Notes under the pieces: generated by a model
What the model was told of the DNA's origin: nothing
The model's database searches: none
Seen by the model: only the letters and a program-made list of their open reading frames with translations
Shown here: positions 1-7,222 of the stretch, one piece after another
How positions within the stretch are numbered: the first letter of the stretch is position 1
Layout of the letters: each line of letters begins with the position of its first letter
Program-made: the position numbers and the translations under genes
Assembly (NCBI GenBank): GCA_021812785.1
Contig: JAKAMR010000050.1
Location: 1-19,810, forward strand
Source: Nitrospirota bacterium
Lineage (GTDB): Bacteria; Nitrospirota; Thermodesulfovibrionia; Thermodesulfovibrionales; JdFR-88
Length of the DNA stretch: 19,810 bases
Direction: 5' to 3'

Positions 1-2388
1 CCATGGACGCGACCCGGCCGGCACCCTCTTCGGGTTCACCGGCGTAAGTGCTCCGCCCGCCCCTATACTGTACTGCGATACGGTTTTATCTCCCTCGTTC
101 GTCACATAAACGAACCTGTCCGAAGGGTCCACCGTGATAGACATGGGCCCCAATCCGGCGGGCACAGAGTCCGGGCTAATCGGGGTGAGCGCTCCGCCAG
201 AGCCTATCGTATACTGCGACACGGTATTATCTCCCTTGTTTACCACATAGACATATTTGCCCGATGGATCGACGACAATGGACCATGGCTCCAGCCCTGC
301 CGCGACCGTTACGGGGGACATGGCCGCGAGCGTCCCGCCGGAGCTTATCACAAACTGCGATACAGTGTTATTGCCCATATTGGCGGCGTAGACATACCTG
401 TCCGACGGGTCAACCGCAACGGACTGGGTCCCGTCCACCAGGATCGTACCATTTTGCGTTGGACGGACCCACCACGGCGACATGGCCGTTAGCGACCCGT
501 CCGGACCTATCGTGTATTGCGCTATGGTGCTGTCCCCTTCGTTAGCGACATAGCAGTATTTTCCCGAAGGGTCGATCGCAATGCCCGTAGGCTCATTCAC
601 AGAATGGACTGTTGCCTGGGACATCGGTGTAAGCGCCCCGCCAGGCCCGATGGTGTACTGCGATAAGGTGGTATCGCCCGTGTTCGCCACATAGACGTAC
701 CTGCCAGATGGATCAACTGTTACATATTCAGGCCCATTTCCGGCGGCAACCGACGCCGGGGACATCGGCGTGAGCGTCCCGTCTGCGCCTATCGTGTACT
801 GCGACACCGTGCCGTAGCTCTCGTTTGCCACGTACACAAATCTGCCTGAGGGATCAACCGCAACAGACCACGGCTGAGACGCGGCCGAATACCCGGTATT
901 GATTGTTGCAGGAGTCATCGGCGCCAGCGCACCACCTGTAATTATCGTGTACTGAGATACGGTGCCGTCGCCAAGGTTCGCCACGTAAGCGTATTCAGAT
1001 AAGGAGGTTGCCCACTTGGCATAGAGGGTGACGTTTCCCAGGCCCATAGTGAAGGTCTGTCCCTGCGTATAGGTGGCCCCGCTGCCGTCAGCCTGGGTGT
1101 TCCAACCCGCAAATATGTAGCCGCTATTTACCAGGTTGCCAGTATTGCCCTGTACGGTAACAGTCTGACCTTGCTGGTACGCGGTCGGGTCGGATGGCAC
1201 TCTGCCGCCAGTGTTGCCGTTGCCGTTGTATGTAACAGTGTAAGTCGGGTTCAGGGTCCACATCGCATACAGGGTGACATCTTGGGCGCCTATAGTGAAG
1301 GTCTGTCCCTGCGTATAGGTGGCCCCGCCGCCGTCAGCCTGGGTGTTCCAGCCCGTAAAGGAATACCCGTCTTTTACGATGCGGCCCGTATTGCCGGCAA
1401 CCGTAACGGTCTGCCCCTGCTGGTACGCGGTTGGATCGTAAGGGACATCGCCGCCGGTATTGCCGTTTCCGCTGTAAGTGACGCTGTAAACAGGGGTCAC
1501 CCACATGGCATACAGGATGAGGTTCGCGGTGCCCATCGTAAAGGCCTGCCCCGGCCCATAGGTGTCTCCGCTACCGTCAGCCTTAGTGTTCCAGCCTTCA
1601 AACGTATATCCTGCCTTTACAAGATTGCCGGTATTACCAGCCACCTTTACGGTTTGCCCCTGCTCGTAGTTGGTCGTGTCGGACGGGACACTGCCGCCGG
1701 TATTGCCGTTTCCGCTGTACGTGACGGTGCAGGTCGGGTTAAGGGTCCACATCGCATATAGTGTGACATTCTGCGCGTCCATCGAAAAGGTCTGGGCTTG
1801 AGCATAGGTGGTCCCGCTGCCGTCGGCCTTGGTGTTCCAGCCCGTGAAGGAATATCCGTATTTTACGAGTCCGCCTGTATTTCCAGGCACTGTTACGGTC
1901 TGTCCCTGCCGGTAATTGGTTGTGTCCGAAGGGACGCTGCCTCCGGTGTTGCCGTTGCCGTTGTACGTAACGGTATATGTGGGGTCCTGCGTCCAAATGG
2001 CGTACAGGGCAATATTTGACGGGACCATCATAAATGTCTGGCCTTGCGTATATGTCGTCCCGCTGCCGTCCTCCTTGGTGTTCCAGCCCGCAAAAATATA
2101 ACCTGTTTTTACGAGACCGCCTGTATTGCCAGGCACTGTCTCTGTCTGTCCCGGACTGCAACCGGCCTGACCGGCAGGCACGCTGCCGCCCGTGTTGCCG
2201 TTCCCGTCATATGTTACCGTATAGGTTTTAGAGCCGCTTTCTGCTGTCTGACTGTTTCCGGTGCTGCCTTCCGCCGAGCTGTTTGCGCCCGCGCCTTCGT
2301 TCCCACAACCCTCCAGGACCAAAGCGGCAGCCATGATCATAATAAGGGCGAAAAAGAAAAACCTGCTCTGTTTTTTCAATGTCTTCAT
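1..2388 (-). CDS. Repeat lipoprotein: five InlB-type (List_Bact) repeats plus YVTN beta-propeller, 3' end cut by window edge
   Basis: The frame is open from ATG 2388 to the left edge, 796 codons without a stop; the end of the gene is missing. An SD (GGAGGGAG) lies just upstream of the ATG. The N-terminus is a lipoprotein signal: KK near the start, a hydrophobic stretch at residues 10-26, and Cys29 in the context VLEGC. Residues 30-55 are a Ser/Gly/Ala-rich linker. Residues 56-459 hold five repeats of about 81 residues, each with TVTYxGNGNTGG, GYxFxGWNT and LYAxW, the signature of the Listeria-Bacteroides (InlB B-type) repeat. Residues 460-796 hold seven units of about 47 residues of the type YVANxGDxTVSQYTIGxGG...VAVDPSGR, as in YVTN/lactonase-like propellers. 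Inference: a surface or periplasmic anchored protein that presents a seven-bladed propeller on a repeat stalk. Ligand and function are unknown. No partner gene is next to it; the GGDEF gene lies upstream on the same strand. Confidence 0.85.
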   Translation of the reverse strand, partial: MKTLKKQSRFFFFALIMIMAAALVLEGCGNEGAGANSSAEGSTGNSQTAESGSKTYTVTYDGNGNTGGSVPAGQAGCSPGQTETVPGNTGGLVKTGYIFAGWNTKEDGSGTTYTQGQTFMMVPSNIALYAIWTQDPTYTVTYNGNGNTGGSVPSDTTNYRQGQTVTVPGNTGGLVKYGYSFTGWNTKADGSGTTYAQAQTFSMDAQNVTLYAMWTLNPTCTVTYSGNGNTGGSVPSDTTNYEQGQTVKVAGNTGNLVKAGYTFEGWNTKADGSGDTYGPGQAFTMGTANLILYAMWVTPVYSVTYSGNGNTGGDVPYDPTAYQQGQTVTVAGNTGRIVKDGYSFTGWNTQADGGGATYTQGQTFTIGAQDVTLYAMWTLNPTYTVTYNGNGNTGGRVPSDPTAYQQGQTVTVQGNTGNLVNSGYIFAGWNTQADGSGATYTQGQTFTMGLGNVTLYAKWATSLSEYAYVANLGDGTVSQYTIITGGALAPMTPATINTGYSAASQPWSVAVDPSGRFVYVANESYGTVSQYTIGADGTLTPMSPASVAAGNGPEYVTVDPSGRYVYVANTGDTTLSQYTIGPGGALTPMSQATVHSVNEPTGIAIDPSGKYCYVANEGDSTIAQYTIGPDGSLTAMSPWWVRPTQNGTILVDGTQSVAVDPSDRYVYAANMGNNTVSQFVISSGGTLAAMSPVTVAAGLEPWSIVVDPSGKYVYVVNKGDNTVSQYTIGSGGALTPISPDSVPAGLGPMSITVDPSDRFVYVTNEGDKTVSQYSIGAGGALTPVNPKRVPAGSRPW
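1012..2223 (-). repeat. Five tandem coding repeats of about 243-246 bp (InlB B-type)
   Basis: The GWNT codons recur in plus-strand coordinates near 2085, 1839, 1593, 1348 and 1104, a period of 243-246 bp. Each unit contains similar DNA, for example the GGTGTTCCAGCC block. The repeats encode residues 56-459 of the lipoprotein. The similarity is at DNA level too, so copy number could change by recombination. Confidence 0.85.
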
Positions 2389-2432
2389 GGGCTCCCTCCA
2401 GTCCTGCTGGCAATGCGGTCAGACAGTCATAC

Positions 2433-2470
2433 GCAATGCCGGTCTTTTGGCGGTAAAAACCGGGCGTTGC
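2433..2470 (-). promoter_or_regulatory. Imperfect hairpin in the 5' leader of the lipoprotein gene
   Basis: GCAATGCCGG (2433-2442) pairs with CCGGGCGTTGC (2460-2470) with one bulge and one G-U pair; the loop is 17 nt. It lies 45 nt upstream of the ATG. It does not match a riboswitch class I know; the role is unknown. Confidence 0.35.
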
Positions 2471-2553
2471 AATGAGAGGATTTCAGAGCTTTGAACTAAG
2501 ACGTTGCGAGAATGGAATTAACAACTAAACTGTCAGTCTTCAGTTTATTTTAA

Positions 2554-2581
2554 ATTTTATCAAAAAACAAAGGAGCATCAA
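2554..2581 (-). promoter_or_regulatory. Possible sigma70-type promoter of the lipoprotein gene
   Basis: On the minus strand, TTGATG (2576-2581) and TAAAAT (2554-2559) are separated by 16 nt. This would give a leader of about 160 nt. An inverted repeat AAACTG...CAGTTT (2527-2546) lies near the predicted start site. The region is AT-rich, so chance matches are likely. Confidence 0.35.
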
Positions 2582-2660
2582 AAAAATTTTTATCCGTATT
2601 CTGCGGAAGCGGGAAAAGGCTCATGCCGCCAATTACGAGGGAAAGGAAAAGATCCGTGGT

Positions 2661-4061
2661 TCAGGCAAGGACCATGCGGTCCCTTCCCTGGTTTTTCGCC
2701 TTGAAAAGCGCGTCGTCGGCAAGGGTGATAAGGTCGTCGGACAGGCTTATCCTTTGATCGGGATAAACGGAGATGCCCATGCTCACCGTGATCCCGGCCC
2801 TGTCGCCGAGCGCCTTGAACCGATGGCTCTTTATCGTCTCCCGTAATCTCCGCCCCTCAACCATTGCCCCTTCGGCCCCGGTCTGGATGAGCAGCATTAC
2901 GAACTCCTCGCCGCCGTAACGGGCGAACACATCCGTCTTCCTGATCTGTTTTTTGACTATCTGGCAGAATTCCCTCAGGACCATGTCACCGGCCTTATGA
3001 CCGTAAGTGTCGTTTATCTTCTTGAAGTAATCGAGGTCGAACATTATGCAGCCAAGGGGGCTGCCGTACCGCTTGGCCCTCTGGAACTCATCCTCCAGGC
3101 GGTGATAAAGATAACGTATGTTGTAAGCGCCCGTAAGGTAGTCCGTTATGGAGAGCCTCTCCAGCCTGGTCTTCTCTTTTATCAGCCTTTCAAAAAGGAA
3201 GGCGTTATAGAGCGGGTTTACGGCAGCCCTTGCTATTTCCTGGCAGAAGTTTATCTCTCTTTCGGTGAAATGGCGCGAGGACCGTGAGGTCCGCAGGAAA
3301 AGGCTCCCTATTACCTCGTCCCTGTACAAAATGGGGATCACCATTATCGCCTTTATGTCCATGCTTTTCACAATGGCGGAGACCGGCTTCATAAGAGGGT
3401 CCCTGAGCGCGTCCCTGATGATGACGGTCTTTCCCAGCCTGTGGGCCTTGCGTATCTCGGGATATTTCTTAAGGTCTATTTTCAGCTCCTTGAATTCAGC
3501 GGGCTCACAGCTTGAAACCACCTCCGCGAACCGCTTTTCCCCCTGCTCCAGCCCTATGATGGAGCACCGGCTTACATCTATGGTCTCGCCTATTTTTTTG
3601 ACCATGAAGTTAAGGACCTCTTTGGGGTCCAGGGTCGAGGACATGAGATAAGAGAGTTCCACTATGGCCTCAAGGTCCTTGACCTTTCCAAAGAGCCCCT
3701 TGGCAATCCTCTGCCTGTTTCGCACCAGCCTCAGCTTGTACTCCAGGTCTTCCTTGTTGAAGGGGGCCAGCAGGTAAGATTCAATATTGTGCTTCATCAC
3801 CTGGGCCAGCCCGCCGGTCAGGTCGTCCTCGACCATGGCTATAACGGAGGAGCGCTTGACCACCGGGACGGCCTCTTCAAGACAGCCGCGGGTGCCAAGG
3901 ATAACCGAACAATGCGCCCCGGCCTTCAGGCTTTTCTCAAATTGCGCCGCGTCGTTAAAGATCGTAGGCAAATACTCTTTTCTTCCCCTGAAAAAAGAAT
4001 CCAGGAATTTAAGAGTCTCAGGCTTCCTGTCATAGATAGCTATACGGCATTTTTCCATCAC
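2661..4061 (-). CDS. Diguanylate cyclase: degenerate receiver, GAF, GGDEF domain
   Basis: The protein has 466 residues (465 if ATG 4058 is used instead of GTG 4061) and should make cyclic di-GMP from GTP in the cytoplasm. Residues 1-125 look like a receiver fold, but the phospho-acceptor Asp is missing (VILGTRG where LLDxxLP is usual) and the switch-Lys KPF is APF, so phosphorylation is unlikely. Residues 130-290 resemble a GAF sensor. Residues 300-466 are a GGDEF domain with the active-site motif GGEEF at 383-387 and an inhibitory I-site RKTD at 374-377, correctly spaced by five residues. No SD precedes either start codon; the promoter candidate at 4067-4096 nearly abuts the start. It lies 44 nt downstream of cysK on the same strand. 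The input signal of the GAF domain is not readable from sequence. Confidence 0.9.
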   Translation of the reverse strand: MMEKCRIAIYDRKPETLKFLDSFFRGRKEYLPTIFNDAAQFEKSLKAGAHCSVILGTRGCLEEAVPVVKRSSVIAMVEDDLTGGLAQVMKHNIESYLLAPFNKEDLEYKLRLVRNRQRIAKGLFGKVKDLEAIVELSYLMSSTLDPKEVLNFMVKKIGETIDVSRCSIIGLEQGEKRFAEVVSSCEPAEFKELKIDLKKYPEIRKAHRLGKTVIIRDALRDPLMKPVSAIVKSMDIKAIMVIPILYRDEVIGSLFLRTSRSSRHFTEREINFCQEIARAAVNPLYNAFLFERLIKEKTRLERLSITDYLTGAYNIRYLYHRLEDEFQRAKRYGSPLGCIMFDLDYFKKINDTYGHKAGDMVLREFCQIVKKQIRKTDVFARYGGEEFVMLLIQTGAEGAMVEGRRLRETIKSHRFKALGDRAGITVSMGISVYPDQRISLSDDLITLADDALFKAKNQGRDRMVLA

Positions 4062-4066
4062 TACAC

Positions 4067-4096
4067 AATATAATTTAAAAAAAATAAATTAATCAA
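4067..4096 (-). promoter_or_regulatory. Possible promoter of the GGDEF gene, suggesting a leaderless mRNA
   Basis: On the minus strand, TTGATT (4091-4096) and TATATT (4067-4072) are separated by 18 nt. The -10 box ends 8 nt before ATG 4058, so a start site would fall on or beside the start codon. The gap to cysK is AT-rich, so this is tentative; read-through from cysK is also possible. Confidence 0.4.
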
Positions 4097-4105
4097 GCCC
4101 TTTCA

Positions 4106-5038
4106 TCATTTTAAAAATTCCTGAAAAACCCAGGTAGAGAGGTATCTCTCGCCCGTGTCGGGCAGGATGACTATTATCATCTTCCCCGTGTTTTCAGGCC
4201 GTTTGGCTACTTCCACCGCCGCCCGGACGGCCGCCCCGGAGGAAATGCCCGCCAGTATGCCTTCCTCCCTGGCAAGCCTCCTGGTCATTTCGCCGGCCTC
4301 TTCATTCGAGACCTTTATTATTTCATCTATGAGGTCAACCGCCAGCACCTGCGGGACGAACCCCGCGCCAATTCCCTGTATCCTGTGAGGCCCGGGTTTA
4401 CCTCCGGAAAGGACAGGCGAATCGCTGGGTTCCACGGCCACCGCCCTGAAAGACGGTTTTAACTTCTTGATGGCGCCGGCCACTCCTGTAAGGGTGCCGC
4501 CGGTGCCAACTCCCGCAACCAGTATGTCCGCCTGCCCCTCCGTGTCCCTCCAGATCTCCTGAGCGGTCGTGTTCCTGTGGACCTCGGGGTTCGCGGGGTT
4601 TTTAAATTGGAGGGGGATGAAGCTTTTGGGAAGGGAGGCCGCGATCTCCTCCGCTTTTTCGATAGCACCTTTCATGCCTTTTTCGGCGGGGGTGAGCACC
4701 ACCTGCGCGCCGAATATCTTTAGCAGGGCGCGCCTCTCCACGCTCATGGATTCGGGCATCGTGAGAATAAGCCTGTATCCCCCGGCCGCGCAGGCAAAGG
4801 CAAGAGCGATGCCGGTGTTCCCGCTTGTGGGCTCCACTATTACGGTGTCCGGGCCTATCAGCCCCGCGCTCCGGGCCGCCTCTATCATGGCCACGCCTAT
4901 CCTGTCCTTTACGCTCGAAAGGGGGTTGAAGCTTTCAAGCTTCGCAATGACCTGCGCCCCCGCTCCAGCGGTCACCCTGCGCAGCCTTACCAAAGGCGTG
5001 CCGCCCGTCGTACCCGTTATGTCGTCAAAAATCCTCAT
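4106..5038 (-). CDS. cysK: Cysteine synthase (O-acetylserine sulfhydrylase), PLP-dependent
   Basis: The protein joins sulfide to O-acetyl-L-serine, giving L-cysteine, in the cytoplasm. It has 310 residues, the normal length for the family. The N-terminus reads [15 protein letters not shown]; the PLP Schiff-base lysine is K44 in NPLSSVKDR; the substrate loop TSGNTG and the PLP-phosphate loop [10 protein letters not shown] are both present. I chose ATG 5038 because GGAGG lies 8-9 nt upstream and the family begins here. A longer frame up to 5125 adds 29 residues unlike the family and without an SD. The next gene downstream is the GGDEF cyclase, 44 nt away; leucyl aminopeptidase is divergent. CysK versus CysM cannot be separated fully by eye, but the motifs favour CysK. 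Confidence 0.93.
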   Translation of the reverse strand: MRIFDDITGTTGGTPLVRLRRVTAGAGAQVIAKLESFNPLSSVKDRIGVAMIEAARSAGLIGPDTVIVEPTSGNTGIALAFACAAGGYRLILTMPESMSVERRALLKIFGAQVVLTPAEKGMKGAIEKAEEIAASLPKSFIPLQFKNPANPEVHRNTTAQEIWRDTEGQADILVAGVGTGGTLTGVAGAIKKLKPSFRAVAVEPSDSPVLSGGKPGPHRIQGIGAGFVPQVLAVDLIDEIIKVSNEEAGEMTRRLAREEGILAGISSGAAVRAAVEVAKRPENTGKMIIVILPDTGERYLSTWVFQEFLK

Positions 5039-5079
5039 GCGGAAAAACCTCCATTGGTCCCTGATGCGATTTTCCCAAG

Positions 5080-5132
5080 ATACTTCGACCCTTTTGAAGT
5101 ATGATAATACATGATTTCCGGTCATTTGAGAA
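5080..5132 (-). promoter_or_regulatory. Possible cysK promoter with inverted repeat
   Basis: On the minus strand, TTCTCA (5127-5132) and TATTAT (5104-5109) are 17 nt apart. Just downstream is a perfect 7-bp inverted repeat, ATACTTC (5080-5086) and GAAGTAT (5096-5102), with a 9-nt spacer, which could be an operator or a leader hairpin. No T-box or SAM-riboswitch signature is seen. Confidence 0.35.
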
Positions 5133-5151
5133 TTCGTGAGAAACCCGCTGC

Positions 5152-5180
5152 TTGCTGCACGTGGCAGATGGGTCTAAAAT
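5152..5180 (+). promoter_or_regulatory. Promoter candidate for leucyl aminopeptidase
   Basis: TTGCTG (5152-5157) and TAAAAT (5175-5180) are separated by 17 nt, facing the aminopeptidase gene. The -10 lies inside the palindrome at 5172-5186. Confidence 0.5.
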
Positions 5181-5186
5181 TTAGAC
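5172..5186. promoter_or_regulatory. Palindromic operator candidate over the pepA -10
   Basis: GTCTAAAATTTAGAC is a perfect inverted repeat of 7 bp around one central base. It covers the predicted -10 box, a position typical for a repressor site. A 12-bp palindrome, AATTCATGAATT (5204-5215), follows. Confidence 0.45.
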
Positions 5187-5212
5187 GTGGGATAAATCCA
5201 GAGAATTCATGA

Positions 5213-5247
5213 ATTTTATTTTCCCGCCGGCCTTAAGAAAATAAAAT
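5213..5247 (+). promoter_or_regulatory. AT-rich hairpin in the pepA leader
   Basis: ATTTTATTTTC (5213-5223) and GAAAATAAAAT (5237-5247) are perfect 11-bp arms around a 13-nt spacer. The structure ends 3 nt before the GGGAGG SD (5251-5256), so its formation could affect ribosome access. It could also be a protein site. Confidence 0.45.
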
Positions 5248-5271
5248 CCCGGGAGGTATTTTGGCGCAAAA

Positions 5272-6738
5272 ATGAAGATCGCGGTACGGGACGCAAAAGA
5301 CGCAGATTTTTCCTGTGACGCACTGGTCCTGCCTGTATTTGAAGATGAAGGGCTGGCCCCTTACGGAGAAATAGACCGGAGGCTGGACAACCTCCCATCG
5401 AAAATGATGGCGGATGGAGAGTTCCGGGGCCGTCCGGCGGAGGTCTTTCTGCTGCACACTTATGGGAAGGTAAAACCCTCCAGGGTCCTTTTCGCCGGAC
5501 TTGGGAAAAAAGGCGAAGCCTCCGGGGAAAAGGCCAGGCGGGCCGGGGGCAAGGCAGCGTCTTATTTGAGGGACCTGCGTGGTACTAACGACATAGCCCT
5601 TTCCACCTCCAATTTTTCCCGTACGCTCCCCCAGGAGGATTTTGTGGAAGGCATGCTGCTTTCCCTGTACCGCTTCGGGGCATACAAAAAGGAAGAAAAT
5701 GAAAAAGGCCTGAGAAGCCTGACGGTGCTTTCGGCCCAGGACTGGAAGGAGCGCATAAGGTGGCTTGAGGAGGTTGAGGCCGGGACACGTCTGGCAAGGG
5801 ACCTCGTGAACACACCTGCAAATGACCTGACCCCTTCCGCCCTGGCAGAAGCGGCGCTTTCCCTTAAAAAGGTGAAGGTGAAGGTCATTGAAAAAAAGGA
5901 GGCTGAAAAACTGGGGATGGGGGCCTACCTTTCGGTGGCCCGCGGCTCCCATGAGCCTCCAAAATTCATTGTCCTTACCTATGAGGGCCAGGGTGAAAAG
6001 GCAAAAAATCAAAAAGCTCCGGTTGTCCTGATAGGGAAATCCATCACATTTGACAGCGGCGGGATATCCATCAAGCCAGGCGAAGGCATGGAAAAAATGA
6101 AATACGACATGGCCGGCGGAGCGGCCGTGCTTGGAGCGATGAAAGCTGCCTCCGGACTGGACATGCCTGTAGACGTTACCGGCATCCTGCCTGCGGCCGA
6201 GAACCTGCCTGGCGGTTCGGCCTCCAGGCCGGGTGACATAGTAAAGACGATAACCGGCAAAACGGTGGAGATAATAAATACGGATGCCGAGGGCAGGCTT
6301 GCGCTTGCGGACGCCATAGGCTACGCGGCCCGTTCCAACCCCAAGGCCATAATAGATGTTGCCACGCTCACCGGGGCCTGCTCCATCGCCCTGGGTAATG
6401 AGGCCATGGCCATGATGGGAAACGATGAGGAGCTGATAGGCGCGATAACGGCCGCCTCCGAGGAAACGAACGAGAGGGTCTGGCGGATGCCCCTCTATGA
6501 TGAATACAAGGAATACATAGAGAGCGACGCGGCAGACCTTAAAAATACGGGCGGCAGGTCTGGCTCGCTCGTGACCGCCGGATATTTCCTCAAGGAATTC
6601 GCCGGAAACACGCCATGGGTCCACCTGGACATAGCAAGCACCGCATGGACGGACAAGGACAAGGCATATCTGCCCAAAGGCGCCACGGGTATAGGGGTGA
6701 GGCTTCTTTTGAGCTTTCTTAAAAACCTGAGGGCGTAG
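5272..6738 (+). CDS. pepA: Leucyl aminopeptidase, family M17
   Basis: The enzyme removes N-terminal residues from peptides in the cytoplasm as a two-metal (Zn/Mn) hexamer. The 488-residue length fits the family. All the catalytic and metal residues are visible: K256, D261 and K268 in GKSITFDSGGISIKP, D279 in KYDMAGG, and D338, E340 and R342 in the signature NTDAEGRL. These align one-to-one with K270, D275, K282, D293, D352, E354 and R356 of E. coli PepA. The C-terminal catalytic domain covers about 170-488; the N-terminal part is the variable macro-like domain. GGGAGG lies 15 nt before the ATG, longer than usual, but no other in-frame start is nearer. The DUF2147 gene follows after 31 nt and is probably co-transcribed. 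Confidence 0.95.
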   Translation: MKIAVRDAKDADFSCDALVLPVFEDEGLAPYGEIDRRLDNLPSKMMADGEFRGRPAEVFLLHTYGKVKPSRVLFAGLGKKGEASGEKARRAGGKAASYLRDLRGTNDIALSTSNFSRTLPQEDFVEGMLLSLYRFGAYKKEENEKGLRSLTVLSAQDWKERIRWLEEVEAGTRLARDLVNTPANDLTPSALAEAALSLKKVKVKVIEKKEAEKLGMGAYLSVARGSHEPPKFIVLTYEGQGEKAKNQKAPVVLIGKSITFDSGGISIKPGEGMEKMKYDMAGGAAVLGAMKAASGLDMPVDVTGILPAAENLPGGSASRPGDIVKTITGKTVEIINTDAEGRLALADAIGYAARSNPKAIIDVATLTGACSIALGNEAMAMMGNDEELIGAITAASEETNERVWRMPLYDEYKEYIESDAADLKNTGGRSGSLVTAGYFLKEFAGNTPWVHLDIASTAWTDKDKAYLPKGATGIGVRLLLSFLKNLRA

Positions 6739-6769
6739 GGAAAAAAGCAACAAAAAGAAAAAGGGAGAG

Positions 6770-7222
6770 ATGAGCTCTTTTAAAGGCAAGGTCCCTGCCC
6801 TTGTTTTTATCCTGCTTCTTGCCAGCGAGGCTCCGGCCCCGGCGGCCGGGGCCCGCGCCATCCTTGGCGTCTGGCTCACTGGAGACCGCGACGCAAAAAT
6901 AAAGATCTATGAATGCGGCGCAGAAAAATTCTGCGGCAGGATAGTCTGGGTAAAGAAGGGGCCGCCAACCGACATTAAAAATCCAAACCCCGCCTTAAGG
7001 GGCCGCCCCATCATGGGTCTGGCGATAATGAAGGGTTTTTCGTATTCCGGGAAAAATAAATGGACCGGCGGCAGGCTGTACGACCCGAAGAGCGGAAACA
7101 CGTACAGGGGCAGCATGCGGCTTGCCTCGCCAAACCGGCTGAAGCTGAGGGGCTATGTCCTTCTGCCTGTCTTTGGAAGGAGCGAAACATGGACAAGGGT
7201 AAGGGGAACGGCCCCGGAATAA
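6770..7222 (+). CDS. Secreted DUF2147 family protein
   Basis: This 150-residue protein has a signal peptide (hydrophobic 8-18, then an Ala/Pro-rich cleavage region near 20-28) and a mature part that matches DUF2147. The visible features are GVWLTGDRDAKIKIYECG, C49 and C55 as a likely disulfide pair, GGRLYDPKSGNTYRG and the end LPVFGRSETWTR. The biochemical function of the family is not established; members are envelope proteins of about this size. The start is ATG 6770 with GGGAG only 2 nt upstream, a short spacing. It follows leucyl aminopeptidase by 31 nt. Its last 70 nt overlap the 3' end of yqgE on the other strand, so no separate terminator fits between these convergent genes. Confidence 0.85.
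   Translation: MSSFKGKVPALVFILLLASEAPAPAAGARAILGVWLTGDRDAKIKIYECGAEKFCGRIVWVKKGPPTDIKNPNPALRGRPIMGLAIMKGFSYSGKNKWTGGRLYDPKSGNTYRGSMRLASPNRLKLRGYVLLPVFGRSETWTRVRGTAPE

Noticed and set aside
1..2223. Tandem repeats as a CRISPR or satellite array
   Set aside because: The units of about 245 and 141 bp are protein-coding domain repeats with no spacers of CRISPR size.
1171..2475. Several plus-strand open frames over the repeat region
   Set aside because: They repeat with the same period as the minus-strand lipoprotein, which has a signal peptide, SD and known domains.
2389..2560. Cyclic di-GMP riboswitch in the lipoprotein leader
   Set aside because: Neither the GEMM-I core sequences nor a class II pseudoknot pattern could be recognised; only generic hairpins are present.
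2580..2612. Rho-independent terminator after the GGDEF gene
   Set aside because: On the minus strand TCCG/CGGA is only 4 bp with a 7-nt loop before the T run, which is too weak to call.
5039..5132. T-box or SAM riboswitch before cysK
   Set aside because: The conserved T-box GGTGGNACC-type element and the S-box core are absent; only a 7-bp inverted repeat is seen.
5233..6879. Long open frame of 548 codons on the minus strand opposite leucyl aminopeptidase
   Set aside because: It is a shadow frame. The plus-strand protein has every M17 catalytic residue, and the minus frame has no SD or recognisable domain.
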